From the NCBI GenBank assembly GCA_947306185.1, contig CAMZFU010000016.1, positions 1 through 21,131 of the forward strand: a stretch of DNA of 21,131 bases, in the 5' to 3' direction. The stretch is from an uncultured Pseudomonadota bacterium. GTDB taxonomy: Bacteria; Pseudomonadota; Alphaproteobacteria; Rs-D84. Positions 7,241-13,823 of this stretch are shown here, piece after piece; the first letter of the stretch is position 1; each line of letters opens with the position of its first letter. The position numbers and the translations under genes were made by a program. A model generated the notes under the pieces. That model had not been told where the DNA came from, did not search any database, and saw only the letters and a list, made by a program, of their open reading frames with translations.

Positions 7241-8079
7241 TGTGCCTGGTTCAATATTTTAAGTGTTGTTCTTTTTGTTATCAATATTGCAAATATTATA
7301 ATTGCGATTGGTACCATTACCAGTGTTAACCACCCACCACCAGAAATACCAATTATTGCCATCAGCCCCACGCGCGCAGAATGTGCCACGGCAATAATCG
7401 CAAATAAAATAGGTACGGCGGCAATGAAACCGATACTGCACGCGGTCATACATATTTTGGCAACGATGATTTGCATTTGACGGGTAACGAACGAATCGCT
7501 GGCCCCGACCTGATTCAATATTTCTAATTCGCGTTTATGCAGAATTGCGGTATTGCGTGCGATGAACGAAATGCATATTCCAATTGTTGCAATTATGATG
7601 GCCAATACAACAGATAAAATCGCAACCATCTTCCACCCGGCGGATATAGACGGGCGCAGTGCATCTGTATGAGTTATAAACCGACCACGCGTTCCGACCG
7701 ATTCGCGAATCGCTTTTATATCCGATTCAGATTTAAATTTAACCTCGAACATTTTGGGCAGGTATTTTTCCAACACATTATTTCCGCCAGAAATCCATGG
7801 TCGCATCAGGTCTGACATTTCGCCGTTTGATATTTCGCGAACTTCGGCCAATTTATCCTTGTTTTCATTAAGGACTTTCTTTACCGCATCCGCGTTTTCC
7901 GTACCCGTCACCTGAACAGTCGCATACAGATTCCATTGTCGATTCCAACGTGCGACACCGGTTCCGATTGCAATAGAAATTCCCAATGCCATCACGGCCA
8001 AGAACGTCATAATCGCCATCACGGCCGTCATAAAAACGGATTGTTCACGAAACAAAGAAAATACGATTGGTCTTTTCAT
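7237..8079 (-). CDS. ftsX: Cell-division ABC transporter-like membrane subunit FtsX
   Basis: The product is 280 aa. It has a cytoplasmic N-terminus, a first membrane helix (about 15-40), a periplasmic domain (about 45-145), then three more helices (about 148-172, 203-232, 247-270), the FtsX/permease layout. FtsX with FtsE couples divisome signals to peptidoglycan hydrolase activation rather than transporting a substrate. The cytoplasmic loop HKRELEILNQVGAS is the conserved coupling segment that contacts FtsE. It starts 2 bases after the ftsE stop and overlaps the next gene by 4 bases. Sequence divergence is high, as usual for FtsX; the ftsE neighbour makes the call safe. Confidence 0.9.
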   Translation of the reverse strand: MKRPIVFSLFREQSVFMTAVMAIMTFLAVMALGISIAIGTGVARWNRQWNLYATVQVTGTENADAVKKVLNENKDKLAEVREISNGEMSDLMRPWISGGNNVLEKYLPKMFEVKFKSESDIKAIRESVGTRGRFITHTDALRPSISAGWKMVAILSVVLAIIIATIGICISFIARNTAILHKRELEILNQVGASDSFVTRQMQIIVAKICMTACSIGFIAAVPILFAIIAVAHSARVGLMAIIGISGGGWLTLVMVPIAIIIFAILITKRTTLKILNQAQ

Positions 8080-8081
8080 AC

Positions 8082-8852
8082 CTATTTATTCCCAATATCC
8101 TTGAATTGTTTGGCCAGTTCCGTAAAATAATCGTCATCGGCCTTGGCTTTTTCTTTTTTTGGTGCGGCGGCACGAGTCCCCACGAAATTCAGTTTATGAT
8201 TTTCCACGTGCATCACCGGGAACTTGTACGTTTCCATAAGTTTAGAATTATGTGTCGCCAATATAATTGTTGTGCCGAACATTTTGTTCATCTGAATAAA
8301 GAGTTCCATTAAACGCGATGCATTTTCATCGTCCAGATTTCCAGTTGGTTCATCGGCCAGCATTATTTCTGGTTGCAGAATAATTGCACGTGCGACCGAA
8401 ACGCGCTGTTGTTGGCCACCGGAAAGCGTTTTCGGATTTGCATTTGCAAATTTCCCAAGGCCAACCCATTCCAAAGTTTTTGTAACCAATTTTTTTATTT
8501 TCGATTCGTCAACACCGCGCACACGCAACGGCAACGCGACATTATCAAAGACGGACATATGCGACAGTAGCGAATATTCTTGGAACACAATTGCCATTTT
8601 ATGGCGAATCGCCGTGATCTCATCGCGTGTTATATTATTTGTAATTTTGCCGAATAACTTGATTGTTCCGCGACACGGCCGGTGCAGCATATAAATAAGG
8701 CGCAATAATGTCGTTTTTCCGGCGCCCGATGCACCCGATAAAAAATAGAACGAACCAGCACTGATATTAAAAGACACGTCGGTCAGAATGTCCGGATTAT
8801 TGTCGTAACGCGCGCCCACATTGGCGAAAGAGATGATAGTATTATCTTCCAT
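8082..8852 (-). CDS. ftsE: Cell-division ATP-binding protein FtsE
   Basis: The product is a 256-aa ABC ATPase. It has Walker A SGASGAGKTT (about 39-48), the Q-loop FQEYSLL (Gln91), signature LSGGQQQR (143-150), Walker B IMLADEPTGNLD (Glu168) and the H-loop ATHNS (His201). With FtsX it regulates septal peptidoglycan hydrolases. A charged tail after about residue 225 (Lys-, Ala- and Asp-rich) exceeds the E. coli length. The frame is open 12 codons further to 8888, but FtsE proteins usually begin a few residues before ISFANV, so 8852 is preferred. There is no clear ribosome site at either start. Confidence 0.93.
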   Translation of the reverse strand: MEDNTIISFANVGARYDNNPDILTDVSFNISAGSFYFLSGASGAGKTTLLRLIYMLHRPCRGTIKLFGKITNNITRDEITAIRHKMAIVFQEYSLLSHMSVFDNVALPLRVRGVDESKIKKLVTKTLEWVGLGKFANANPKTLSGGQQQRVSVARAIILQPEIMLADEPTGNLDDENASRLMELFIQMNKMFGTTIILATHNSKLMETYKFPVMHVENHKLNFVGTRAAAPKKEKAKADDDYFTELAKQFKDIGNK

Positions 8853-8859
8853 AAATGCT

Positions 8860-8888
8860 AGTTTAGAAAAAAAAACAAAACGGGTCAA
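8860..8888 (-). promoter_or_regulatory. Possible promoter of the ftsE operon
   Basis: On the minus strand: TTGACC (8888-8883), a 17-base spacer, then TAAACT (8865-8860). The expected transcription start falls at or next to the ftsE ATG (8852), implying a leaderless or nearly leaderless mRNA. The -10 is only a 4 of 6 match. Confidence 0.35.
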
Positions 8889-8905
8889 TTATTTTGCAAT
8901 GCGAT

Positions 8906-8934
8906 TTGCAAGGCCCCCCAAAATATGGTATAAT
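8906..8934 (+). promoter_or_regulatory. Promoter of the outer-membrane barrel gene
   Basis: TTGCAA (8906-8911), a 17-base spacer, then TG-G-TATAAT with -10 at 8929-8934. The match to consensus is strong, about 30 bases ahead of the ATG. Confidence 0.75.
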
Positions 8935-8963
8935 GTGTTGACAAAAATAAATAGGGAGCAGAC

Positions 8964-9923
8964 ATGAGAAAAGTATTTGTTGGTATAACGGCATTGTTGG
9001 TTGCGACGGGTGTTGCGTTGGCGGGCAATTGCACCAGCGGTGGTAAAAAATGCGGATGCAAACCGAAAAAGTATCGCATTATATATGTGACCGCGCACAA
9101 TCCGGACACAATGTATGACAACAGTATGTTTGACACCGAAGAGGTTGGACCAGACTATCGTATGGTTCCGATGGAACGGGGTTCTGCGATGCGTGAACGT
9201 CGCGCGTCATACGAAGAAGACGACAAATACTATGAAAATAATGATAATGATCCATATGATGATAGATTTGTGGAACCAGCACCAAAACGTGAAACGCGCG
9301 GTCCGTCAAAATTCAATGGTGCGTATGTTGGTGCACGTATTGGCGTAGATTTGTTACATTGGAAAAATAAATATTCTGCGAAACCGGAATCAGCGATTGC
9401 GGATTTAGATGCCGACCACGATGAATATACAATGGAACCGGTATTCGGTGGCGGTGTATTTGCCGGTTTGCATATCAATCCGGCGTGGCGTGCGGATTTA
9501 GAACTTGCATATCTTGGTAAGTTTAGCGATTCGGATAACGGTTTCACATTTAAATTATCTTCACAACACGTGACATTAAATGCGTACTATGATTTCCTTA
9601 GTGGATTTTATATTGGCGCGGGACTTGGCGGTGCATTTACCAAGGCTGAACTTGACTGGGATTATTTTGTTGCTAATTCCAGAACGAAATTGAACACGTC
9701 GTTGGTTGGTGCGTTTATGTTGGGTTATTCGCATTATTTGAACGATCGCATAGTTTTTGATTTGCGTTATCGCCTGTCTGGGTTTAATGGCCCGAAATGG
9801 ACACGTGGTGTTATGCAACCTGAATTCCAAAGTGTGTCGGGCAGTGAACTTAGTGAAATCGGCGTGAAAACTGGGTTCATCCTTGATAACGCATTTACGG
9901 TGGGGGTAAGATTTGAATTCTAA
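8964..9923 (+). CDS. Outer-membrane beta-barrel protein (OmpA/opacity-like)
   Basis: The product is 319 aa. A Sec signal peptide covers 1-20 (ending VALA). The mature N-terminus has a small Cys cluster (Cys23, Cys30, Cys32). An acidic, Arg- and Tyr-containing region follows (about 45-110), low in complexity and probably periplasmic or disordered. From about 114 (FNGAYVGARIG) to the end there are alternating amphipathic strands with Gly and aromatic residues, ending VRFEF, the C-terminal Phe signature used by the barrel-assembly machinery. The size of the barrel suits eight strands. It is probably a surface structural or adhesion protein; a specific function cannot be named. The start has AGGGAG upstream. 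Confidence 0.82.
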   Translation: MRKVFVGITALLVATGVALAGNCTSGGKKCGCKPKKYRIIYVTAHNPDTMYDNSMFDTEEVGPDYRMVPMERGSAMRERRASYEEDDKYYENNDNDPYDDRFVEPAPKRETRGPSKFNGAYVGARIGVDLLHWKNKYSAKPESAIADLDADHDEYTMEPVFGGGVFAGLHINPAWRADLELAYLGKFSDSDNGFTFKLSSQHVTLNAYYDFLSGFYIGAGLGGAFTKAELDWDYFVANSRTKLNTSLVGAFMLGYSHYLNDRIVFDLRYRLSGFNGPKWTRGVMQPEFQSVSGSELSEIGVKTGFILDNAFTVGVRFEF

Positions 9924-9960
9924 AAATTTGTAAAAAAAAGTTGCAAAAAAATTTTTAGAA
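9918..9960. repeat. 12-bp AT-rich inverted repeat over the barrel-gene stop codon
   Basis: TTCTAAAAATTT (9918-9929) is perfectly complementary to 9949-9960. The left arm contains the stop codon. There is no T run after it, so it is a poor terminator; it may fold the mRNA end. No better terminator is seen before the next promoter. Confidence 0.4.
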
Positions 9961-9972
9961 TAGGAAAAAGTG

Positions 9973-9981
9973 TGGTATAAT
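9973..9981 (+). promoter_or_regulatory. Extended -10 promoter of the 412-aa fibre-like gene
   Basis: TG-G-TATAAT (-10 at 9976-9981), with a poor -35. It is the same form as the tolB and barrel-gene promoters. Confidence 0.6.
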
Positions 9982-10003
9982 TAGTACATAGGGAATCGAA
10001 GAG

Positions 10004-11242
10004 ATGAGAGAGGGATTAAGAACATCATTATTATCAATTGCGTGCGTTGTGGCTGTATCCACGGGCGCATACGCGGCGGCGTCGGTTCGCAGTATTGGTG
10101 GTGCGGGGACATATCCTTCGGCGGCATCTGCGGCGACAACGACGACGGCGGCGCGTGCGGGTTCGTTGCGTGCGACGGGTGGTTCTGTTCGTACGACACC
10201 GGTATCCAATGCGACCAAGTCTGCGACGGGAACAATGCCGGCGACAACGACGAATGTTTCGCGTGCGGCATCCATGCCACGTTTGTCAATTGGTAAATAT
10301 GTTGGTGTTCCAAAATCTATTAGTCAACAAGGTTCCGGCAGTATCACCGAAGATAGAATTTCAGAAATTGAACGCCAGATTGAAAAATTGGAAACCGAAA
10401 AGCAGATGGTATTGCGGAGTTCTGATTATATCACGGTTAATAATGATGAAATTTTGTTGAATACGGAACGGCTTATTACCGATTTGCAAATTCGCAATGG
10501 CGATGATGGTGCCGATGGTCGCGAAATTGAATTGGATGCCGATAATAACGAAGGTATCAAATGGCGTTATGTTGCACGCGAAGGTGAACCGGAAAATTCG
10601 TGGACAACATTGGTCACCTGGGACGAGGTCAAAGGCCAAATCGGTGTAACCGAAATGAATGAATTTTTCACCCAAGAAATAAACAAGATAAATGCAGATT
10701 TATCCGGCAAGGTTGATAAAGCCCAAGGTGAAGAATACGCCGGTAGGGTTCTAACGGTTGATGCAACCGGTCATGTGACCCCAGGTAATGTTGTGTATTC
10801 ACAAACGGAAGTCAATCAATTCATTAGCAACATTGGTGATGATTTGGATACCAAGGTTGATAAAGCCCAGGGTTCCGAAAACGCGGGCAAGGTTTTATTG
10901 GTCGGCAACGATGGGAATGTTACCACGGGCAGTGTTGAAATGCCGGACGTATCGGGCAAGGTTGATAAAGCCCAGGGTTCCGAAAACGCGGGCAAGGCAT
11001 TGATTGTGAACGCGTCGGGTAATGTTGATTTGTCTGGGCAGACATTGGGTAATTTGGCATACAAAGATGCAATTGGTACGGACGATATAACGGATGGTTC
11101 GGTTACGCGTGCCAAGGCCGCAGACGACATCGCCGGTGTGTTATCATGGGCGGAATGGTGGAAAACGAATTCACCGGGCGAAAACGCATTGTTGTCGGTT
11201 GATGCGGACGGTAATCAACAGTGGTTCTTTATCGCCGAATAA
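10004..11242 (+). CDS. Exported 412-aa fibre-like repeat protein
   Basis: A Sec signal peptide (about 1-24, ending GAYA) is followed by an Ala/Thr/Ser-rich, low-complexity region (25-90), a short charged coiled coil (about 114-140, ITEDRISEIERQIEKLE), and a segment with GADGREIEL and KWRYV followed by W-T-T-L, which resembles collagen-like and phage-fibre connector motifs. Three copies of KVDKAQG-x-E-x-AG(K/R) then start near residues 236, 284 and 319, each followed by a VDATG/VGNDG/VNASG-type turn. The end is QQWFFIAE. This is the layout of a trimeric fibre or adhesin. I do not recognise a named family. It is followed by a second fibre-like gene on the same strand, with no terminator between them. 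Confidence 0.75.
   Translation: MREGLRTSLLSIACVVAVSTGAYAAASVRSIGGAGTYPSAASAATTTTAARAGSLRATGGSVRTTPVSNATKSATGTMPATTTNVSRAASMPRLSIGKYVGVPKSISQQGSGSITEDRISEIERQIEKLETEKQMVLRSSDYITVNNDEILLNTERLITDLQIRNGDDGADGREIELDADNNEGIKWRYVAREGEPENSWTTLVTWDEVKGQIGVTEMNEFFTQEINKINADLSGKVDKAQGEEYAGRVLTVDATGHVTPGNVVYSQTEVNQFISNIGDDLDTKVDKAQGSENAGKVLLVGNDGNVTTGSVEMPDVSGKVDKAQGSENAGKALIVNASGNVDLSGQTLGNLAYKDAIGTDDITDGSVTRAKAADDIAGVLSWAEWWKTNSPGENALLSVDADGNQQWFFIAE
10852..10997 (+). repeat. Exact 41-bp direct repeat inside the fibre gene
   Basis: Bases 10852-10892 and 10957-10997 are identical by eye and 105 bases (35 codons) apart, hence in frame. A diverged third copy begins at 10708. They encode the KVDKAQGSENAGK repeats. 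Near-perfect identity despite silent-site freedom points to recent duplication or conversion. Confidence 0.85.
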
Positions 11243-11416
11243 ATACAAAGATTCAAAAAAGGTTTAACGAAACAAAAGGATGGAAGAACGAAAGATTTGA
11301 TAAGTGCAGAATAGGAAGAGAAAAACAAACAAATACCGCACTGATGATTTCATGGCAAACCCCTGATGTCACCGGTGTTACACAAACAAACAACAAACAA
11401 ACTAAAAGGAAACAAA
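11243..11416. other. Gap between fibre genes, A/C-rich leader
   Basis: No terminator or clear promoter is visible. The last 35 bases before the next start are almost free of G and T, with repeated ACAAAC words; an unstructured leader of this sort favours ribosome access. A short CACCGGTG palindrome lies near 11370. Confidence 0.4.
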
Positions 11417-12295
11417 ATGAAATTAAATGTAAAAGGCTTAGTATTTGTCGGCTTCGCGGCGGCGGTTTTCGCAAACGCGGCAGCCTTCGCGGCAGATCCG
11501 GTCACGGGTGATAAGATTGTTACCTCTAAGACTTACGTTGATAACAAGATTGCGGCAAGTGTTACCGATGGTGATACAACACATGCACCATCTGGTGATG
11601 CAGTTCATAATTATGTTAAGAACGCAACCTTGACCATTAAACAAGGGGACGCAAACTCATCAACACAGTTAGGTACATTTACTGCTAACCAGGCGACAGA
11701 CCAAATCATCTACGTTCCAACTCCGGCAGCACAGGTACAGTCAGACTGGAATCAGGAGACAACTACTGCAGCAGATTACATCAAGAACAAGCCAACAATT
11801 CCGACAGTAAACGATAAAACATTGACTATCCAAAAGAACGGAACACTTGTTGGTACGTTTACAGCTAATAGCGCAACTGATGAAACGATAAACGTTACGG
11901 TTCCGACAAAGACATCAGATATCAACAATGATAGTGGATTTATTACCAGTGCGGATATTCCAGCTCAAGTGCAATCAGACTGGTCTCAAACAGTTACCAC
12001 TTCAGCTGATTACATCAAGAATAAGCCAGAGTTAGCGACAGTTGCAACGAGTGGTAGCTATAATGACTTGTCAAATAAACCAACAATAAATGATGCAACA
12101 TTGACCATCCAGAAGAATGGAACAGCTGTTGGTACATTTACAGCTAACTCCGCAAATGCGGCAACCATCAACATCACGGTTCCGACAGCCCCGGATATTC
12201 CGACTCCAGACGCAAACACTTGCACAGCTACAGCACCATGTGCTTTGGTTTGGGCTGGTGGTACAGCACCAACATGGGAACCGATCCAACAATAA
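11417..12295 (+). CDS. Exported phage tail-fibre-type repeat protein (292 aa)
   Basis: A Sec signal peptide (1-25, ending AFA) is followed by repeats typical of gut-phage tail fibres. TLTI(Q/K)...GTFTAN units start at 71, 135 and 228. AQVQSDW-x-Q...ADYIKNKP units start near 106 and 184. TSDINNDSGFITSADIP lies at 167-182. The end is C-x5-C-ALVWAGGTAPTWEPIQQ. Phage tail-fibre proteins carry these modules but normally lack a signal peptide, so the gene looks like an adhesin assembled from phage-type modules. ATG at 11417 has AAAGGA upstream; earlier in-frame codons lie in the A/C-rich leader. Codon choice (many AAG, AAC, ACA, GCA) differs from neighbouring genes and fits transfer. Cys269 and Cys275 may pair. 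Confidence 0.78.
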   Translation: MKLNVKGLVFVGFAAAVFANAAAFAADPVTGDKIVTSKTYVDNKIAASVTDGDTTHAPSGDAVHNYVKNATLTIKQGDANSSTQLGTFTANQATDQIIYVPTPAAQVQSDWNQETTTAADYIKNKPTIPTVNDKTLTIQKNGTLVGTFTANSATDETINVTVPTKTSDINNDSGFITSADIPAQVQSDWSQTVTTSADYIKNKPELATVATSGSYNDLSNKPTINDATLTIQKNGTAVGTFTANSANAATINITVPTAPDIPTPDANTCTATAPCALVWAGGTAPTWEPIQQ

Positions 12296-12357
12296 TGGTT
12301 GGTTAACACAAGAATTTGTATAAATAATTCTAGACACGTTTATACAATTTGACCCTT
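12293..12357 (+). repeat. 65-bp 3-prime element, copy 1 of 3
   Basis: The other copies are at 12736-12800 and 13824-13888. It runs from a TAATG stop context to GACCCTT and includes a 9-bp inverted repeat (TTGTATAAA with TTTATACAA) around a 16-nt loop. Each copy sits at or just after a stop codon and is followed by a terminator. Confidence 0.85.
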
Positions 12358-12358
12358 T

Positions 12359-12386
12359 ACCCACCCCCATCTCCGGGGTGGGTTTT
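12359..12386 (+). terminator. Terminator of the 292-aa gene
   Basis: Stem ACCCACCCC with GGGGTGGGT, a 7-nt loop and TTTT. Part of the long repeat; the same hairpin recurs at 13890-13917. Confidence 0.8.
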
Positions 12387-12409
12387 GTCGTTTCCACTTT
12401 TTCAATGTC

Positions 12410-12487
12410 ATTGCGAGGGGGTGCAAAGCCCCCGTGGCAATCCCCACATTGTCATTGCGAGGATGTCCGTTAGGACTCCGTGGCAAT
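12410..12487. repeat. Two dispersed hairpin repeats with ATTGC/GCAAT ends
   Basis: Units at 12410-12441 and 12454-12487 share the ends ATTGCGAGG and GTGGCAAT but have different inner stems (GGGGG/CCCCC versus TCC-GTTA-GGA), so base pairing is kept while the sequence changes. They resemble dispersed palindromic repeats seen in many bacteria. The same two units recur inside the second 252-bp copy. A third unit starts at 12662 and is cut off. Confidence 0.75.
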
Positions 12488-12500
12488 CCAGTGAATAATG

Positions 12501-12519
12501 TTCGGCACACTGTGCCGAA
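12501..12519. repeat. 19-base palindrome
   Basis: TTCGGCACA-C-TGTGCCGAA, repeated at 14032-14050 within the second long copy. No T run follows; function unknown. Confidence 0.6.
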
Positions 12520-12544
12520 TGCAAATTGTATGGATTCCCACGCT

Positions 12545-12675
12545 CACTGCGTTCGCTCGGAATGACAAGGGTGGGGGACACTCGTTGCACTCGTGCGGGA
12601 TGACGAAATCGGTTCGGAATGACAATGGGTGCGAGACGCGGCAATCCGGCCTTTCATTGTCATTGCGAGGGTGCG
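12545..12675. repeat. Repeat-derived non-coding stretch
   Basis: It consists of degenerate pieces such as CGGAATGACAA and CGGGATGACG and a third ATTGCGAGG unit (from 12662). Short open frames here are repeat-derived and not credible genes. Confidence 0.55.
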
Positions 12676-12738
12676 ACAGCACCGTGTGCTTTGGTCTTGG
12701 CTGGTGGTACCCCAACATGGCAACCGATCCAACAGTAA
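12676..12738 (+). pseudogene. C-terminal remnant of a second tail-fibre-type gene
   Basis: In frame it reads TAPCALVLAGGTPTWQPIQQ and a stop, against TAPCALVWAGGTAPTWEPIQQ at the end of the 292-aa protein, with one residue deleted and two changed. Everything upstream is replaced by a hairpin repeat; the junction lies in ACAGCACC, which both the repeat and the gene contain. The downstream 65-bp element is also shared. It is therefore the tail of a lost paralog rather than a simple copy of the neighbour. Confidence 0.75.
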
Positions 12739-12800
12739 TGATTGGTTAACATACGAATTTGTATAAATAATTCTAGACACGTTTATACAATTTGACCCTT
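12736..12800 (+). repeat. 65-bp 3-prime element, copy 2 of 3
   Basis: It starts at the stop codon of the remnant. It matches copy 3 more closely than copy 1 and is followed by a different terminator from the other two copies. Confidence 0.85.
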
Positions 12801-12806
12801 GGTAAG

Positions 12807-12828
12807 ACGGCACTTTGGTGCCGTTTTA
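12807..12828 (+). terminator. Terminator after the remnant
   Basis: Perfect 7-bp stem ACGGCAC with GTGCCGT, TTTG loop, TTTT tract. Confidence 0.75.
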
Positions 12829-12830
12829 TC

Positions 12831-12859
12831 TTGACTTTTTATCGTTTTTGTGGTACAAT
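12831..12859 (+). promoter_or_regulatory. Strong promoter just ahead of a terminator
   Basis: TTGACT (12831-12836), exactly 17 bases, then TG-G-TACAAT (-10 at 12854-12859). A terminator begins only 14 bases past the -10, so it would make a transcript of roughly 30 bases unless read through. Confidence 0.6.
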
Positions 12860-12872
12860 ACACCGCAGATTT

Positions 12873-12895
12873 AGGGATGGTCATCATCCCTTTTT
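12873..12895 (+). terminator. Terminator or attenuator close behind a promoter
   Basis: Perfect 7-bp stem AGGGATG with CATCCCT, 5-nt loop, then TTTTCTTT. Confidence 0.7.
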
Positions 12896-13029
12896 CTTTG
12901 CATAAAATTTAACTGTTAAGCTATTCTTGATAGTTATGCGACGGTTGTTTATTGTCGTGTTTCTGCCGTCTTTTTATCATTGTGTCATGCCACCATATAT
13001 GACATTAAATAAAAAAATCGTATTTTTTA

Positions 13030-13058
13030 TTGACTTGTCAAGAAATATGGTGCAAAAT
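13030..13058 (+). promoter_or_regulatory. Promoter of the NYN gene
   Basis: TTGACT (13030-13035), 17 bases, then CAAAAT (13053-13058). It gives a leader of about 80 bases. Bases 12900-13029 between the two promoters show nothing recognisable. Confidence 0.5.
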
Positions 13059-13074
13059 GTACAGTGTAATAACT

Positions 13075-13129
13075 CCCTTGCGTGCAAGGGATGGGGGCTG
13101 AGGGGAAACCCAAACAAGCCCCAATTTTT
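13075..13129 (+). promoter_or_regulatory. Structured leader with terminator-like hairpin before the NYN gene
   Basis: Hairpin 1 is CCCTTG-CGTG-CAAGGG (13075-13090, allowing one more G-C pair). Hairpin 2 pairs GGGGCT (13094-13099) with AGCCCC (13117-13122), has an inner GGG/CCC stem, and is followed by AATTTTT. The ribosome site AAGGTGG (13132-13138) comes right after. It could be an attenuator, a protein-binding leader or a small RNA. It matches no riboswitch class I know. Confidence 0.45.
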
Positions 13130-13145
13130 ATAAGGTGGAATAAAA

Positions 13146-13820
13146 ATGGCAAAACTGCAACGCGTAGGAATTTACATAGATGGTAATAATTTGTTTTATG
13201 GTGCATTAAAACTGGATGAACGTCGTAAATATCGTTGGTTAAATCCAGAAATGCTTGTTCGCGCAGTTTGTGAAAATTATTTCCTTAATAATGATGTGAA
13301 TATTGAATTTATTAAATATTACACCGCCCGCGTTAGTAATCGGTCGGGAAATGTTGATGCACCCAGAAATCAACAGGTATACTTCAATGCGTTAAGGACA
13401 ATAAAACATTTACAAATAATTCTTGGCAATTTCCAGGTTCATGAAAAACTGTTGCCCATTGCACCATTGGAGTTAAAGAAAAATGGTAAACCCAAAATTC
13501 AGAAAGTTTTAAATACGGAAGAAAAAGGGTCAGATGTTAACCTGGGGGTGCATTTAGTGTACGATGCCTGTATGAATAAAATAGACGTTGCAATAGTAAT
13601 TACCAATGATACAGATTTGGCTGAACCGATACGTATTGTTGCAGACGTATTGGGTAAAACAGTGATAAATTTATGTCCCCATAAAAGTGTGGCTTTTTCG
13701 TTAAAGAAAATAAAAAATGTAAAGCATTACACAATTAAAACAACACATCTTGCAAAATCACAATTTCCTGATTGTGTTGATGGTATTATACGGCCTGCTC
13801 ATTGGAACACAGAAGGATAA
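13146..13820 (+). CDS. NYN-domain (PIN-like, LabA/DUF88-type) putative ribonuclease
   Basis: The product is 224 aa. Acidic metal-site motifs are in the family order: YIDGNN (Asp12), EEKGSDVNLGVHLVYDA (Asp130, Asp140) and VITNDTDL (Asp155, Asp157). All expected carboxylates are present, so it should be an active metal-dependent RNase. NYN proteins serve in RNA processing and sometimes in defence or toxin modules; the role here is unknown. The start is firm (AAGGTGG, 8 bases). The gene has its own promoter and folded leader and lies between copies 2 and 3 of the 65-bp element, inside the interval bounded by the long repeat, so it looks like a movable cassette. No signal peptide or membrane segment. 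Confidence 0.88.
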   Translation: MAKLQRVGIYIDGNNLFYGALKLDERRKYRWLNPEMLVRAVCENYFLNNDVNIEFIKYYTARVSNRSGNVDAPRNQQVYFNALRTIKHLQIILGNFQVHEKLLPIAPLELKKNGKPKIQKVLNTEEKGSDVNLGVHLVYDACMNKIDVAIVITNDTDLAEPIRIVADVLGKTVINLCPHKSVAFSLKKIKNVKHYTIKTTHLAKSQFPDCVDGIIRPAHWNTEG

Positions 13821-13823
13821 CAC

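Larger units (their letters stand above)
12293..12544 (+). repeat. 252-bp direct repeat, copy 1
   Basis: It starts at the stop codon of the 292-aa gene and matches 13824-14075. By eye there are four mismatches, all in the first 19 bases; 12312-12544 is identical. It contains the 65-bp hairpin element, a terminator, two ATTGC...GCAAT hairpins and a 19-base palindrome. Confidence 0.9.

Noticed and set aside
8964..9050. Lipoprotein signal in the barrel protein
   Set aside because: The residue before Cys23 is Asn, which does not fit a lipobox; signal peptidase I cleavage after VALA is more likely.
12301..12357. dif or attC recombination site
   Set aside because: The inverted repeat has a 16-nt centre and lacks the dif core or the attC GTTRRRY ends; a generic recombination role remains only a hypothesis.
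12408..12813. Several 80-90 codon frames in the repeat region
   Set aside because: They consist of translated hairpin repeats; the apparent similarity among them is due to the DNA repeats.
12927..13133. 68-codon plus-strand frame ahead of the NYN gene
   Set aside because: It runs through the promoter and both leader hairpins and has no ribosome site.
12860..13145. Type III toxin-antitoxin locus (ToxIN-like)
   Set aside because: No tandem RNA repeats are present and the protein is an NYN RNase, not a ToxN fold; only the layout is similar.
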